A stretch of 64,000 nucleotides of DNA from Arthrobacter bussei (lineage in GTDB: Bacteria; Actinomycetota; Actinomycetes; Actinomycetales; Micrococcaceae). The notes below the pieces were generated by a model. That model searched no databases and had not been told where the DNA came from. It saw only the letters and a list, made by a program, of their open reading frames with translations. Position numbers and translations under genes: made by a program. This document shows, piece by piece, positions 1 through 8,966 of this stretch. The stretch spans positions 186,001 through 250,000 of the forward strand of contig NZ_VJXX01000005.1 in assembly GCF_009377195.2 (NCBI RefSeq). Reading direction: 5' to 3'. Numbering within the stretch: position 1 is the stretch's first letter; each line of letters starts with the position of its first letter.

Positions 1-2
1 GC

Positions 3-335
3 GCTGTCGCTGCCCTCCTGTGCATCGGCGCCGGCCTCCTGCGTCAGCCCCCGAACGACATCACCATCCTGTCCACCGCGGCCGTCGAACTGTTCCTGCT
101 CGCGTACACGGTGGGTGCGGTGATCCGGCAGCTGACGGGGGAACCGGTGCTCGGTGAGGCCTGGGAGTTCTGGGGCTACCTGCTGACCGCGCTCCTCGTG
201 CCCGTCGGCGCCTTCTGGTGGTCCATCCTCGAAAAGACCCGCTGGAGCAACTTCGTGCTCGCGGCCTCCGCACTCACGGTGTTCGTCATGCTCTTCCGCA
301 TGGAACAGATCTGGGACGGGGTGGCAGGACTGTGA
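3..335 (+). CDS. Conserved integral membrane protein, 5' end outside the window
   Basis: The reading frame is already open at base 3 and runs to a TGA at 333-335, so only the C-terminal 110 residues are visible. They are strongly hydrophobic, with about three to four membrane segments (around the start, residues 20-40, 50-70 and 80-100). No motif identifies a function; small YrdB-like membrane proteins are one possibility. The stop overlaps the GTG of the next gene (GTGA), so the two are probably translationally coupled. Function unknown. Confidence 0.7.
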   Translation, partial: AVAALLCIGAGLLRQPPNDITILSTAAVELFLLAYTVGAVIRQLTGEPVLGEAWEFWGYLLTALLVPVGAFWWSILEKTRWSNFVLAASALTVFVMLFRMEQIWDGVAGL

Positions 336-850
336 CCGACGATCGGAACCACGAGGACCGCGCAGGCGGTCGGGACCGCTCAGGTCCGCCACTGGGCCCC
401 GGCGCCGGGGCCTCGGCCGCAGCATCAGGCGCGCCCGGGACCGCGCCGGTGACCGGTCGCGCCACCGGTCCCGGACGGCTGCTGGTAGCCGTGTACGGTG
501 TCTTCGCACTCGCCGCGTCCGCGCGGGCCGTGTTCCAGATCGCGACCAAGTTCGACGAGGCACCGATCGCCTATCTCCTCTCTGCTGTCGCCGCCGTGGT
601 CTACATCGTCGCCACGGTGTCGCTGGCCCGGCCGGGCGTCCGTGCCTACCGCCTGTCGGTCATCGCCGTCACCACGGAACTGGTGGGCGTCCTGGTCGTG
701 GGCCTGCTCAGCATCGTCGACGCGCAGGCCTTCCCCCACGAGACCGTCTGGTCCGGATTCGGGCGCGGGTACGGGTTCGTGCCGCTGCTCCTTCCCGTCC
801 TGGGGCTCCTCTGGCTGCGGCGTACCCGCCCGGACCGCGCGGCGCGCTGA
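332..850 (+). CDS. Hypothetical four-helix membrane protein
   Basis: A 172-residue protein starting at the GTG that overlaps the previous stop. The first 45 residues are hydrophilic and rich in Gly, Ala and Asp. Four hydrophobic segments follow, at roughly residues 50-70, 80-100, 108-130 and 143-165, ending in a basic tail. I do not recognise the family. The GTGA overlap and shared membrane character suggest that it acts with, or is co-expressed with, the upstream membrane protein. An upstream in-frame ATG lies inside the previous gene and is less likely to be the start. Confidence 0.65.
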   Translation: MTDDRNHEDRAGGRDRSGPPLGPGAGASAAASGAPGTAPVTGRATGPGRLLVAVYGVFALAASARAVFQIATKFDEAPIAYLLSAVAAVVYIVATVSLARPGVRAYRLSVIAVTTELVGVLVVGLLSIVDAQAFPHETVWSGFGRGYGFVPLLLPVLGLLWLRRTRPDRAAR

Positions 851-1030
851 CCGGTCCACGTCGGCGGACCGGATCGGCCGGTGCGCTCCACCCGGTCACG
901 CCCGGGTCCTGGACGGAGCACGTCCGGACGCGTCCGTGCGACTGCTCACGCCGGCCCGGCATCCGACCGTCCTGGTCGTGCGGCGTCGTGAGACGATGGC
1001 GCTAGGTATCATCCAGCACCTAGGAGCGAC

Positions 1031-1723
1031 ATGACCAGCAACAGCCCCGATCACGACGGACCCTCCGTGCCGGGCCGCCGCCCGACGTCGGGCGAGCCCC
1101 TCCGCGCCGGGGGCAGCGATGGTCGGCTCTCGCCGGACAGTGCGCGGTCCTCCGCCGTCGACGGCCCGGCACCGACGAGTGCCCCGCGGGGCGCTGACAC
1201 GGCCCGTGCATCCGCAGCGGAAGCCACGGAAGCCACGAAGGCCGGCCAGGGCACTCCCGGGAAGAAGGCCGGAACGGCCAGGACATCGGGGAAGAAGGCG
1301 TCGGGCGGGGACTGGAACGTCTTCCGCACCGTCGTCGTCCTCGTCGGCCTGGTCATCGCGGGCTTCGGCGCCTACTACCTGATCCTCGGCACCGCGGGCC
1401 TGCCGGACACCGAGGGTACGCCGGTCAACCCGACGCTGGAGAGCCAGTTCCGGTTCTTCTCCGCGATGATGGTCGGCGTCGGCGCCGCCTTCATCACGAT
1501 CGCCATCAAGTTCCAGTGGGCCAACATGCTCTGGCTCGTCTGCCTCATGGTGTTCGTCGGCGGCATCGGGCGGGTGCTGTCCTGGGCCTTCTCCGGCACA
1601 CCGAACTACATCATGATCGTCCTCATGGTCGTCGAGCTCGCCTTCCCGCCGGCCCTGCTCGTGTGGCACAAGTACATCGCCAAGACGAGCCAGATGCGCC
1701 AGGAGTTCGCGCAGCGCGGCTAG
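1031..1723 (+). CDS. DUF4345-type membrane protein
   Basis: A 230-residue protein with a hydrophilic Pro/Ser/Ala/Lys-rich N-terminus (about residues 1-95). Four membrane segments follow, near residues 98-118, 138-160, 163-185 and 190-212, with a short basic tail. The spacing and the Gly/Phe-rich helices resemble the DUF4345 family of small actinobacterial membrane proteins, whose role is unknown. The ATG is preceded by TAGGAGCG at 1021-1028. The long polar N-terminus is typical of proteins from high-GC actinobacteria and may be disordered. Confidence 0.75.
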   Translation: MTSNSPDHDGPSVPGRRPTSGEPLRAGGSDGRLSPDSARSSAVDGPAPTSAPRGADTARASAAEATEATKAGQGTPGKKAGTARTSGKKASGGDWNVFRTVVVLVGLVIAGFGAYYLILGTAGLPDTEGTPVNPTLESQFRFFSAMMVGVGAAFITIAIKFQWANMLWLVCLMVFVGGIGRVLSWAFSGTPNYIMIVLMVVELAFPPALLVWHKYIAKTSQMRQEFAQRG

Positions 1724-1949
1724 GAGTCCGCGAGGGCGGCGCGCCCACGAGGGTGCGGCCACCGGATTCCGCAGGCACCGTACCCATACCGACCCGCCGG
1801 ACGACGGACCCGGGGGAGCGGCGACCGTGCGTCCGGGGCTCCCCGCGATGGTGGGAGCGGGGGGTGCCGTCGGCCATAATGGGAGCGGCGCAGAACCCGC
1901 AGGACGACGTCCGAGGCCGCGGGACGCAGCCGGATCACAGAGGAGATGC

Positions 1950-2945
1950 GTGTTCTACTGGAGAGACCTGGACAGCGTGCCCGAGGACTTCGGGCCCTCC
2001 GTCCTGACGCTGGGCAACTTCGACGGCGTCCACCGGGGCCACCAGCGCGTCCTGCAGCAGGTCGTCGAAGCCGCCCGGCAGCGCTCGGCCGCCGCCGTCG
2101 TCGTCTCCTTCGATCCGCACCCCGCGCAGGTCCACCGGCCGGACTCCGCACCGGAACTGATCATGGGCCTCGCCGATCGCGTCGAGACGCTCGCCGAGAC
2201 CGGTATCGACGCCCTCCTGATGATGCACTACACGCTCGACCTCGCCGCGAACTCGCCGGAGGAGTTCGTGGAGCGCGTCTTCGTCCGGGCGTTGAGGGCG
2301 AAGGCCGTCGTCATCGGCCACGACGTCCGCTTCGGTGCCGGCAACAGCGGCGACCTGGACACCATGCGCGAGCTCGGTCGGAAGCTCGGTTTCGAGGTCA
2401 TCGCGATCGACGATTTCGGCGCCAGCTTCCCCATGGACGCCACGGATGACGACGGCGACCGCCGGTGCTCCTCGACCTGGGTGCGCGAGGCCCTGGAGAC
2501 CGGGGAGGTCGGCACCGCCGCCAGGGTGCTCGGACGCCACCACCGCATGCGCGGCGACGTCGTCCACGGGGCGGCGCGCGGCCGGGAGCTCGGCTACCCC
2601 ACGGCGAACCTCGCGGCGTCCTCGCAGGGCTACATCCCCGCGGACGGCATCTACGCCGGATGGCTCGTGGACGAAGCCGGGACGCGGTGGCCCGCCGCCA
2701 TCTCGGTCGGCTCGAACCCCACGTTCGACGGCGTGGACCGGCAGGTCGAGGCGCACGTCATCAACCGGCCGCCGGACCGCGTGCAGGACTTCGACCTGTA
2801 CGGCCAGGCCGTCGTCGTCGAGTTCGTCGAGCGGCTCCGCGGGCAGGTCACCTACCGCGGGCCCGAAGCGCTCATCGAGCAGATGAAGCTCGACGTGGAG
2901 CAGGCCCGCGGGGTGCTTTCGACAGAACAACAGCCCAGACGGTAA
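1950..2945 (+). CDS. ribF: Bifunctional riboflavin kinase / FAD synthetase
   Basis: RibF phosphorylates riboflavin to FMN and adenylates FMN to FAD in the cytoplasm. The N-terminal FAD-synthetase half has the nucleotidyltransferase motif TLGNFDGVHRGH (about residues 17-28) and SSTWVREAL near residue 175. The C-terminal flavokinase half has GYPTANL near residue 215. At 331 residues it has the usual length. The GTG at 1950 is preceded by AGAGGAGA at 1939-1945; a longer in-frame reading upstream lacks such a site. The ATG at 1946 is out of frame. No FMN-riboswitch-like structure was seen upstream. Confidence 0.95.
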   Translation: MFYWRDLDSVPEDFGPSVLTLGNFDGVHRGHQRVLQQVVEAARQRSAAAVVVSFDPHPAQVHRPDSAPELIMGLADRVETLAETGIDALLMMHYTLDLAANSPEEFVERVFVRALRAKAVVIGHDVRFGAGNSGDLDTMRELGRKLGFEVIAIDDFGASFPMDATDDDGDRRCSSTWVREALETGEVGTAARVLGRHHRMRGDVVHGAARGRELGYPTANLAASSQGYIPADGIYAGWLVDEAGTRWPAAISVGSNPTFDGVDRQVEAHVINRPPDRVQDFDLYGQAVVVEFVERLRGQVTYRGPEALIEQMKLDVEQARGVLSTEQQPRR

Positions 2946-2948
2946 ACT
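2919..2948 (+). promoter_or_regulatory. Candidate rpsO promoter
   Basis: A -35-like TCGACA (2919-2924), an 18-base spacer and a -10-like TAAACT (2943-2948) overlap the ribF stop codon. Transcription would begin near 2955, just before the hairpin at 2957-2984. Seen by eye only. Confidence 0.5.
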
Positions 2949-2956
2949 TCAGGGAG

Positions 2957-2990
2957 ATCCGGCTGCAGTCCGTGGTGGCTGGATTTTTCT
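2957..2990 (+). terminator. Terminator-like hairpin with U-run at the 5' end of the rpsO leader
   Basis: ATCCGGC (2957-2963) can pair with GCTGGAT (2978-2984) through seven pairs, and five T follow (2984-2988). One pair is G-U (2961/2980) directly next to G-C (2962/2979), the pairing pattern known from S15 binding sites. It may end ribF transcripts, or attenuate rpsO if transcription starts near 2955. Confidence 0.55.
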
Positions 2991-2994
2991 GTGT

Positions 2995-3010
2995 CGTCGC
3001 GCAAGCGACG
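2995..3010 (+). ncRNA. GNRA-capped hairpin in the rpsO leader
   Basis: CGTCGC and GCGACG form a perfect six-pair stem closed by a GCAA tetraloop. It lies 39 bases before the rpsO start and 7 bases after the U-run of the preceding hairpin. It is probably part of the leader RNA fold of the ribosomal protein S15 gene. Confidence 0.5.
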
Positions 3011-3048
3011 CTCAGCACCTGTTCACGGTACAACTCTAGGAGTTACTC

Positions 3049-3318
3049 GTGGCCCTTGACGCCGCCATCAAGCAGGAAATCATCAAGGAATATGCTCTCG
3101 CCGAAGGTGACACCGGTTCACCCGAGGTGCAGATCGCGATGCTTTCCCGTCGGATCCTCGACCTGACCGAGCACCTGAAGATGCACAAGCACGACCACCA
3201 CACGCGTCGTGGCCTGCTTCTTCTCGTCGGTCGCCGCCGTCGCCTGCTGGACTACCTGCGGGACACCGACATCTCGCGGTACCGGTCGCTCATCGAGCGC
3301 CTCGGCCTGCGTCGATAA
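3049..3318 (+). CDS. rpsO: 30S ribosomal protein S15
   Basis: S15 binds the central domain of 16S rRNA and helps nucleate 30S platform assembly. The 89-residue protein has the normal length and the conserved [33 protein letters not shown] and [10 protein letters not shown] stretches. The start is GTG at 3049 with TAGGAG at 3037-3042. In several phyla S15 represses its own mRNA by binding the leader; the leader here carries two hairpins. pnp follows after about 300 bases, as in many bacteria. Confidence 0.97.
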   Translation: MALDAAIKQEIIKEYALAEGDTGSPEVQIAMLSRRILDLTEHLKMHKHDHHTRRGLLLLVGRRRRLLDYLRDTDISRYRSLIERLGLRR

Positions 3319-3627
3319 GCAGTACCTGAAGGCGGCACCTTCTCCACGGAGAGGGCGTCGCCTTCTCGCACTGACGGACCCCGTCCGGCGGTGCGACGCA
3401 CGACAGCACCACCCTGCACCTGCAGGGGCAAAGACCGCACAACGATGGAGTCAACCGGTACCGCGCATTCGCGGTCCTCGGTAGTGATCTCCGGAAAGCG
3501 CCGGACCGGCGCCTTCCGTGGATCTCGATCGAAGACCGGGTGCTGTGGCCGTCCAGGACGGACGTGACCACGACGGGTGCCGGTTGCCTCCGATACTCAT
3601 ACAGACACAGAAACGGAGGTGACTCTC
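3319..3627 (+). other. rpsO-pnp intergenic leader region
   Basis: No convincing gene lies in these 309 bases. They hold the two-part hairpin at 3328-3365, the Shine-Dalgarno GGAGG at 3615-3619 and a long untranslated leader before pnp. Short open frames here are shadows in high-GC sequence. Confidence 0.6.
3328..3365 (+). ncRNA. Stem-loop in the rpsO-pnp intergenic RNA
   Basis: GAAGGCG (3328-3334) pairs perfectly with CGCCTTC (3359-3365). An inner TCTC/GAGA helix is capped by a four-base loop. No U-run follows, so it looks like a processing or stability element rather than a terminator. In Escherichia coli an RNase-processed hairpin in the same place is used for PNPase autocontrol. Confidence 0.5.
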
Positions 3628-5886
3628 TTGGAGGGTCCCGAAATTCAGTTCGCCGAAGCAGTGATCGACAACGGTCGCTTCGGAACACGCACCATCCGCT
3701 TCGAGACCGGGCGCGTCGCCCAGCAGGCTGCAGGGTCCGCCATGGTCTACATCGACGAGGACACCGCGCTGCTCTCGGCCACCACGGCCGGCAAGCACCC
3801 GCGCGAGGGCTTCGACTTCTTCCCGCTGACCGTCGACGTCGAAGAGCGCATGTACGCCGCGGGCCGCATCCCGGGCTCGTTCTTCCGCCGCGAGGGCCGC
3901 CCCTCGACCGAGGCGATCCTCGCCTGCCGCCTGATGGACCGCCCCCTGCGTCCGGCCTTCGTCAAGGGCCTGCGCAACGAGGTCCAGGTCGTCGTGACCA
4001 TCCTCGCGATCAACCCGGACGTCCGCTACGACGTCGTCGCCATCAACGCGGCCTCCATGTCCACGCAGCTGTCCGGCCTGCCCTTCTCGGGTCCGATCGG
4101 CGGCGTGCGCGTCGCGCTCGTCTCCGACGGCAGCGGCAACGACCAGTGGATCGCCTTCCCGAAGCACTCCGAGCTCGAGAACTCGGTCTTCGACATGGTC
4201 GTCGCCGGTCGCATCGCCGGTGACGACGTCGCGATCATGATGGTCGAGGCCGAGGCCACCGACAACTCGTGGAACCTCATCAAGGAGAACGGCGCCACCG
4301 CACCCACCGAGGAGATCGTCGCCGACGGTCTCGAGGCGGCCAAGCCCTTCATCCGGGCCCTGTGCGAGGCGCAGTCGGACCTGGCGGGCCGCGCGGCCAA
4401 GCCGACCGTCGAGTTCCCCGTCTTCCTCGACTACCAGGACGACGTCTACTCCGCCGTGGAGTCCGCGGGCTCCGACAAGCTCGCCCAGGTCTTCCAGATC
4501 GCCGACAAGCAGGAGCGCGAGAGCGCCTCCGACGCCCTCAAGGCAGAGCTGATGGAATCCCTCGGGGGCCAGTTCGAGGGTCGCGAGAAGGAGCTGTCCG
4601 CAGCGTTCCGCTCGCTCACCAAGGCGGTCGTCCGCCAGCGCATCCTGAAGGACCAGGTCCGCATCGATGGCCGCGGCCTCAGCGACATCCGCAAGCTGAC
4701 CGCCGAGGTCGAGGTGCTGCCGCGCGTGCACGGTTCGGCGATCTTCGAGCGCGGCGAGACCCAGATCCTGGGTGTCACCACGCTGAACATGCTCAAGATG
4801 GAGCAGCAGATCGACTCGCTGTCGCCCGTCACGCGCAAGCGCTACATGCACAACTACAACTTCCCTCCGTACTCCACCGGTGAGACCGGCCGCGTCGGTT
4901 CGCCGAAGCGCCGCGAGATCGGCCACGGAGCACTCGCCGAGCGTGCCCTCGTGCCCGTGCTGCCCACGCGCGAGGAGTTCCCCTACGCGATCCGCCAGGT
5001 GTCCGAGGCGCTGAGCTCCAACGGCTCGACGTCGATGGGCTCGGTCTGCGCCTCGACGCTGTCGCTGCTCAACGCGGGTGTGCCGCTGCGTGCACCGGTC
5101 GCGGGCATCGCCATGGGCCTCGTGTCCGACGTCGTCGACGGCCAGACGCGCTACGCGGCGCTGACGGACATCCTCGGCGCCGAGGATGCCTTCGGCGACA
5201 TGGACTTCAAGGTCGCCGGTACGTCCGAGTTCGTCACGGCCATCCAGCTGGACACGAAGCTCGACGGCATCCCCGCATCGGTCCTCGCGGCCGCCCTGAA
5301 GCAGGCCCGTGAAGCACGCCTACACATCCTCGGCGTCCTGCAGGCAGCGATCGACACCCCGGACGAGCTCTCCGAGTTCGCGCCGAGGATCATCTCGGTC
5401 AAGATTCCCGTGGACAAGATCGGCGAGGTCATCGGCCCCAAGGGCAAGATGATCAACCAGATCCAGGAGGACACCGGCGCCGACATCTCGATCGAGGACG
5501 ACGGAACCGTCCTCATCGGTGCGACCAACGGTGAGTCGGCCGAGGCCGCGCGTGCCGCGGTCAACGCCATCGCGAACCCGCAGGTCCCCGAGATCGGCGA
5601 GCGCTACCTGGGCACGGTCGTGAAGACCACGACCTTCGGCGCCTTCGTCTCGCTGACCCCGGGCAAGGACGGCCTGCTGCACATCTCCGAGCTGCGCAAG
5701 CTCGCCGGTGGCAAGCGCGTCGACAACGTCGACGAGGTCGTCTCCGTGGGCCAGAAGGTCCAGGTCGAGATCACCAAGATCGACGACCGCGGAAAGCTCT
5801 CGCTCTCGCCCGTCGTGGCGGACGAGGCCGCGGACTCCTCCGAGGATGCCGGCATCGAGCTGCCCGAGGCAGCAGACGCCGAGTAG
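3628..5886 (+). CDS. pnp: Polyribonucleotide nucleotidyltransferase (PNPase)
   Basis: PNPase degrades RNA 3' to 5' by phosphorolysis. The 752-residue protein shows two RNase PH domains (about residues 10-230 and 335-570), a KH domain (GEVIGPKGK near residue 600) and an S1 domain ([15 protein letters not shown] near residue 661). The likely start is TTG at 3628, eight bases after a strong GGAGG at 3615-3619; it gives an N-terminus beginning EGPEIQF, as in relatives. A GTG at 3577 would add 17 residues and lacks that Shine-Dalgarno. A strong hairpin terminator follows at 5916. Confidence 0.97.
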   Translation: MEGPEIQFAEAVIDNGRFGTRTIRFETGRVAQQAAGSAMVYIDEDTALLSATTAGKHPREGFDFFPLTVDVEERMYAAGRIPGSFFRREGRPSTEAILACRLMDRPLRPAFVKGLRNEVQVVVTILAINPDVRYDVVAINAASMSTQLSGLPFSGPIGGVRVALVSDGSGNDQWIAFPKHSELENSVFDMVVAGRIAGDDVAIMMVEAEATDNSWNLIKENGATAPTEEIVADGLEAAKPFIRALCEAQSDLAGRAAKPTVEFPVFLDYQDDVYSAVESAGSDKLAQVFQIADKQERESASDALKAELMESLGGQFEGREKELSAAFRSLTKAVVRQRILKDQVRIDGRGLSDIRKLTAEVEVLPRVHGSAIFERGETQILGVTTLNMLKMEQQIDSLSPVTRKRYMHNYNFPPYSTGETGRVGSPKRREIGHGALAERALVPVLPTREEFPYAIRQVSEALSSNGSTSMGSVCASTLSLLNAGVPLRAPVAGIAMGLVSDVVDGQTRYAALTDILGAEDAFGDMDFKVAGTSEFVTAIQLDTKLDGIPASVLAAALKQAREARLHILGVLQAAIDTPDELSEFAPRIISVKIPVDKIGEVIGPKGKMINQIQEDTGADISIEDDGTVLIGATNGESAEAARAAVNAIANPQVPEIGERYLGTVVKTTTFGAFVSLTPGKDGLLHISELRKLAGGKRVDNVDEVVSVGQKVQVEITKIDDRGKLSLSPVVADEAADSSEDAGIELPEAADAE

Positions 5887-5915
5887 CCGCATGGCCCGCT
5901 CCTCCTGAGCGACGT

Positions 5916-5967
5916 ACGGCCCCGGCGCCCACCGATCACCTCGGTCGGCGCCGGGGCCGTCTGCCTT
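5916..5967 (+). terminator. Rho-independent terminator after pnp
   Basis: ACGGCCCCGGCGCC (5916-5929) and GGCGCCGGGGCCGT (5947-5960) form a perfect 14-pair stem. The intervening loop adds an ACCGA/TCGGT helix. A pyrimidine-rich CTGCCTTTCC follows. Confidence 0.8.
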
Positions 5968-5996
5968 TCCCGAACAGCTCGAGAAGAAAGACCAGG

Positions 5997-7373
5997 ATGT
6001 CCCTGTCCTCCGTAGTGTCCCTGCCCCTGCTGCCCACGCCGCGTGACGGCGGTGGCTCCGACCACTCGTTCGTGGCGGGAGACCCGGGCGGCAACGTCGT
6101 CCGGCGCAGTGTCCTGCCCGGCGGGGTCCGCGTGCTCACCGAGGCCATGCCCGGTCAGCGGTCCGCCACGATCGGCTTCTGGGTGGGCGTCGGCTCCCGC
6201 GACGAGGCCGAGGGCCAGCACGGCAGCACGCACTTCCTGGAGCACCTGCTCTTCAAGGGCACGGCGCGCCGGAGCGCCATGGACATCGCGTCCGCCTTCG
6301 ACGAGGTGGGCGGCGAGTCCAACGCGGCGACGGCGAAGGAGAACACCTGCTACTACGCGCGGGTGCTCGACTCCGACCTGCCCATGGCCATCGACGTCAT
6401 CGCCGACATGGTGACCTCCGCCGTGCTGGACGCCGAGGAGCTCGAGCAGGAGCGCGACGTCATCCTCGAGGAGATCGCGATGGACAGCGATGATCCCGGG
6501 GACGTGGCGCACGAGAAGTTCGTCGAGCTCGTCCTGGGGGACCACCCGCTCGGCCGCCCCATCGGCGGGACCCCGGAGGCCATCATGGCCGTCCCCCGGG
6601 ACTCCGTGCTCGCCCACTACCGGCGCTACTACGTCCCCTCGGAGATCGTCGTCACCGCGGCGGGCGGTCTCGACCACGACGTCGTCTGCCGTCTGGTGCA
6701 GGAGGCGCTCGAGACGGCGGGCTGGTCACTGGACGAGGGCGCCCTGCCCGTGGCCCGGCGGTCGACGACGGCGACCCCCGTCCGCGGTGCGACCGGCACC
6801 CACGTGATCCGCCGCGCCGTCGAGCAGTCGAACATCCTGATCGGCTGCCCGTCCCTGACGGCAACCGACGAACGGCGTTTCGCGATGAGCGTGCTGAACG
6901 CCGTGCTCGGCGGGGGGATGTCCTCCAGGCTGTTCCAGGAGATCCGCGAGAAGCGCGGGCTCGTGTACTCCACCTATTCCTTCTCCGCGGCGTACGCGGA
7001 CGCCGGCTACTTCGGCATGTACGCCGGCTGCTCGCCGGCCAAGACCGGCCAGGTCATCCGGCTGCTCGGCGCCGAGCTCGACCGGCTCGCAGTGGACGGC
7101 ATCGACGCCGAGGAGCTCCGCAAGGCCGTGGGCCAGCTCTCCGGTGGACTCGTGATGGCGCTCGAGGACAGCAGTTCCCGCATGTCCCGCCTCGGCCGCT
7201 CGGAGCTCGTGTCGGGGGAGTTCGTGGACATGGATGCCTCGCTCGAACGCATCAGGGCCGTCACGGCGGAGGATGTCCGGGACCTGGCCCGCGAGCTGGC
7301 GGCAGCGCCCCGCACCACCGTCGTCGTCGGTCCCTTCGACACCGAGGCGGATTTCGCCGAACACGAGGGCTGA
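5997..7373 (+). CDS. M16-family zinc metallopeptidase (insulinase-like)
   Basis: A 458-residue M16 peptidase of the processing-peptidase type that follows pnp in many bacteria. The inverted zinc motif HFLEH sits near residue 79, with the usual downstream glutamate region NAATAKENTCYYARV. The C-terminal domain has the GMSSRLFQEIREKRGLVYS stretch typical of M16B proteins. The protein is cytoplasmic, with no signal peptide. The start chosen is ATG at 5997; an upstream purine-rich GAGAAGAAAG supports it. Substrate unknown. Confidence 0.9.
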   Translation: MSLSSVVSLPLLPTPRDGGGSDHSFVAGDPGGNVVRRSVLPGGVRVLTEAMPGQRSATIGFWVGVGSRDEAEGQHGSTHFLEHLLFKGTARRSAMDIASAFDEVGGESNAATAKENTCYYARVLDSDLPMAIDVIADMVTSAVLDAEELEQERDVILEEIAMDSDDPGDVAHEKFVELVLGDHPLGRPIGGTPEAIMAVPRDSVLAHYRRYYVPSEIVVTAAGGLDHDVVCRLVQEALETAGWSLDEGALPVARRSTTATPVRGATGTHVIRRAVEQSNILIGCPSLTATDERRFAMSVLNAVLGGGMSSRLFQEIREKRGLVYSTYSFSAAYADAGYFGMYAGCSPAKTGQVIRLLGAELDRLAVDGIDAEELRKAVGQLSGGLVMALEDSSSRMSRLGRSELVSGEFVDMDASLERIRAVTAEDVRDLARELAAAPRTTVVVGPFDTEADFAEHEG

Positions 7374-7448
7374 GGGGGAGTCGTCCCGTCGGCACGCGCT
7401 GACGCGGCAGGGGGGCGCAGGGGTGCGCCCGACAGCCGGTGGTCCCGG

Positions 7449-7718
7449 CTAGCCGCCGGCGAACGGCGGCAGGATGTCGAGGACGTCGTCGGGCCGGAGG
7501 ACCGTGGCGTGGTCACGAACCGCGATCTCGTTGAGCAGGTAGCTGCTGCGGTCGAGGACCTTTGCGAGCGAGGGGGAGCCTGGTGGGCCGGACCTGCCGC
7601 GGAGATCCACCAGCAGTTCCGCCAGGGGACGTCCGGCGGGCAGCTGCTCCTGGTCGACGCCTGACGCGGCCTTCGCCGCCCCGAAGTAGCGTACGAGGAC
7701 CTCAGCCACCGATGGCAC
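7449..7718 (-). CDS. moaD: MoaD/ThiS-family sulfur carrier, probable molybdopterin synthase small subunit
   Basis: The 89-residue protein has a ubiquitin-like fold pattern and ends in Gly-Gly, the C-terminus that is thiocarboxylated so that MoaE can insert sulfur into precursor Z. It overlaps the end of moaA by 17 bases, so the two are coupled. Possible starts are GTG at 7718 or GTG at 7709. With moaA, moaC and moaE in the cluster, a molybdopterin role is more likely than thiamine synthesis. Confidence 0.85.
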   Translation of the reverse strand: MPSVAEVLVRYFGAAKAASGVDQEQLPAGRPLAELLVDLRGRSGPPGSPSLAKVLDRSSYLLNEIAVRDHATVLRPDDVLDILPPFAGG

Positions 7719-8772
7719 TCATCGACCGGTCGGGCTGGACGAAGCCGTCCGCACCGAGTCCCGTGTGCCCCATGCCGTGCGCCTTGGGCTTCAGCCACAT
7801 GGCATCGCGCCAGCGCTGCGCGACGGCGTCGTCGTCCGCGTCCGAGCGGAGCAGGTCACGGAGGTCGGTCTCCTCGCGGGAGAAGAGGCAGCTCATGATC
7901 TTGCCCTCCGCTGTGACGCGCGTGCGGCGGCAGTCGGCGCAGAACGGCTCGGTGACGGACGCGATGATGCCCACGGTCCCCAGGACGACGTCGGGAGCGT
8001 CCTTCGACCTGACCTCCCACCGCTCGGCGGGGGCGCCGTCGCGGTTGCGCGGATCCGGGGTGAGGACGAAGCGGGTCTCGACGAGCTCCCGCATCTCCGC
8101 AGCCGTGACCATGCCCTCCTTGGTCCAGCCATGGTCCGCGTCGAGCGGCATCTGCTCGATGAAGCGCAGCTCGAAGCCGCGGCTCACCGCCCACTCGACC
8201 AGATCGGGTGCCTCGTGGTCGTTGATGCCGCGCATGAGGACGGCGTTGATCTTGACGAGGCCCAGTCCGGCGTCCGCGGCGGCCTCGATGCCCTTCAGGA
8301 CACGGTCGAGGAAGGGGCGGCGTGTCAGCTGGGCGAAGGTCTCCGCGTGCAGCGAGTCCATCGAGACGTTGATGCGCGTCAGCCCGGCCTCCTTGAGCTG
8401 CACGGCGCGTCGGTCCAGGCCGAGCGCGTTGGTCGTCATGGAGATGGGCAGATCCGGGTGGTTCGCCCTGATCTCCCGGATGATGTCGAGCAGGTCCGCC
8501 CGGACGAGGGGCTCACCGCCGGTCAGCCGGAGCTCCCTGATGCCGAGGCGGTCGACGCCGATGCGGACCAGCCGGACGATCTCGACCCGGGACAGCACCT
8601 GGTCCTTCTGCAGCCAGTTGAGGCCCTCCGCGGGCATGCAGTAGGTGCAGCGCAGATTGCACTTGTCGGTGAGTGAGAGGCGCATGTCCGTGGCCTGCCG
8701 GCCGTGGGTGTCCATCAATCCCGCTGCCGGGACGACGGGGGCGGCGCTCGGCATGCCCATGTCGGTTCCCAT
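7702..8772 (-). CDS. moaA: GTP 3',8-cyclase MoaA (radical SAM)
   Basis: MoaA turns GTP into the cyclic intermediate used by MoaC in the first step of molybdenum cofactor synthesis. The radical SAM cluster motif is CNLRCTYC, with Cys38, Cys42 and Cys45. A second cluster region, FCADCRRTRV...SC, lies in the C-terminal third, and the protein ends in the family's Gly-Gly tail. The length (356 residues) is normal. There is no Shine-Dalgarno: a TACCCT hexamer ends six bases before the ATG, which fits a leaderless mRNA divergent from the sulfite-oxidase-like gene. Confidence 0.95.
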   Translation of the reverse strand: MGTDMGMPSAAPVVPAAGLMDTHGRQATDMRLSLTDKCNLRCTYCMPAEGLNWLQKDQVLSRVEIVRLVRIGVDRLGIRELRLTGGEPLVRADLLDIIREIRANHPDLPISMTTNALGLDRRAVQLKEAGLTRINVSMDSLHAETFAQLTRRPFLDRVLKGIEAAADAGLGLVKINAVLMRGINDHEAPDLVEWAVSRGFELRFIEQMPLDADHGWTKEGMVTAAEMRELVETRFVLTPDPRNRDGAPAERWEVRSKDAPDVVLGTVGIIASVTEPFCADCRRTRVTAEGKIMSCLFSREETDLRDLLRSDADDDAVAQRWRDAMWLKPKAHGMGHTGLGADGFVQPDRSMSAIGG

Positions 8773-8778
8773 GGTTCG

Positions 8779-8784
8779 AGGGTA
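8779..8784 (-). promoter_or_regulatory. -10 hexamer for leaderless moaA
   Basis: TACCCT on the minus strand lies six bases before the moaA ATG (8772). This puts the transcription start at or next to the start codon. Confidence 0.5.
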
Positions 8785-8966
8785 CGCCCTCGCCGCCTCC
8801 GGCCCCTACCCGGCAGCCCGTGCGGGGCGGGCCTTCCGCCGCCACCTCCGGGGAGGTAGGGGACGGCGGCGGGGGACGGGGAACCCGGTGACGGCGGCAC
8901 GCGTGTATCGGGAGGACCATAGCGGCCGGCACCTTGCCGCCCGGGGCCCGGACGGAAGGCACCGGT

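Noticed and set aside
1724..1949. FMN riboswitch before ribF
   Set aside because: The conserved RFN element blocks were not found; the region is short and GC-rich.
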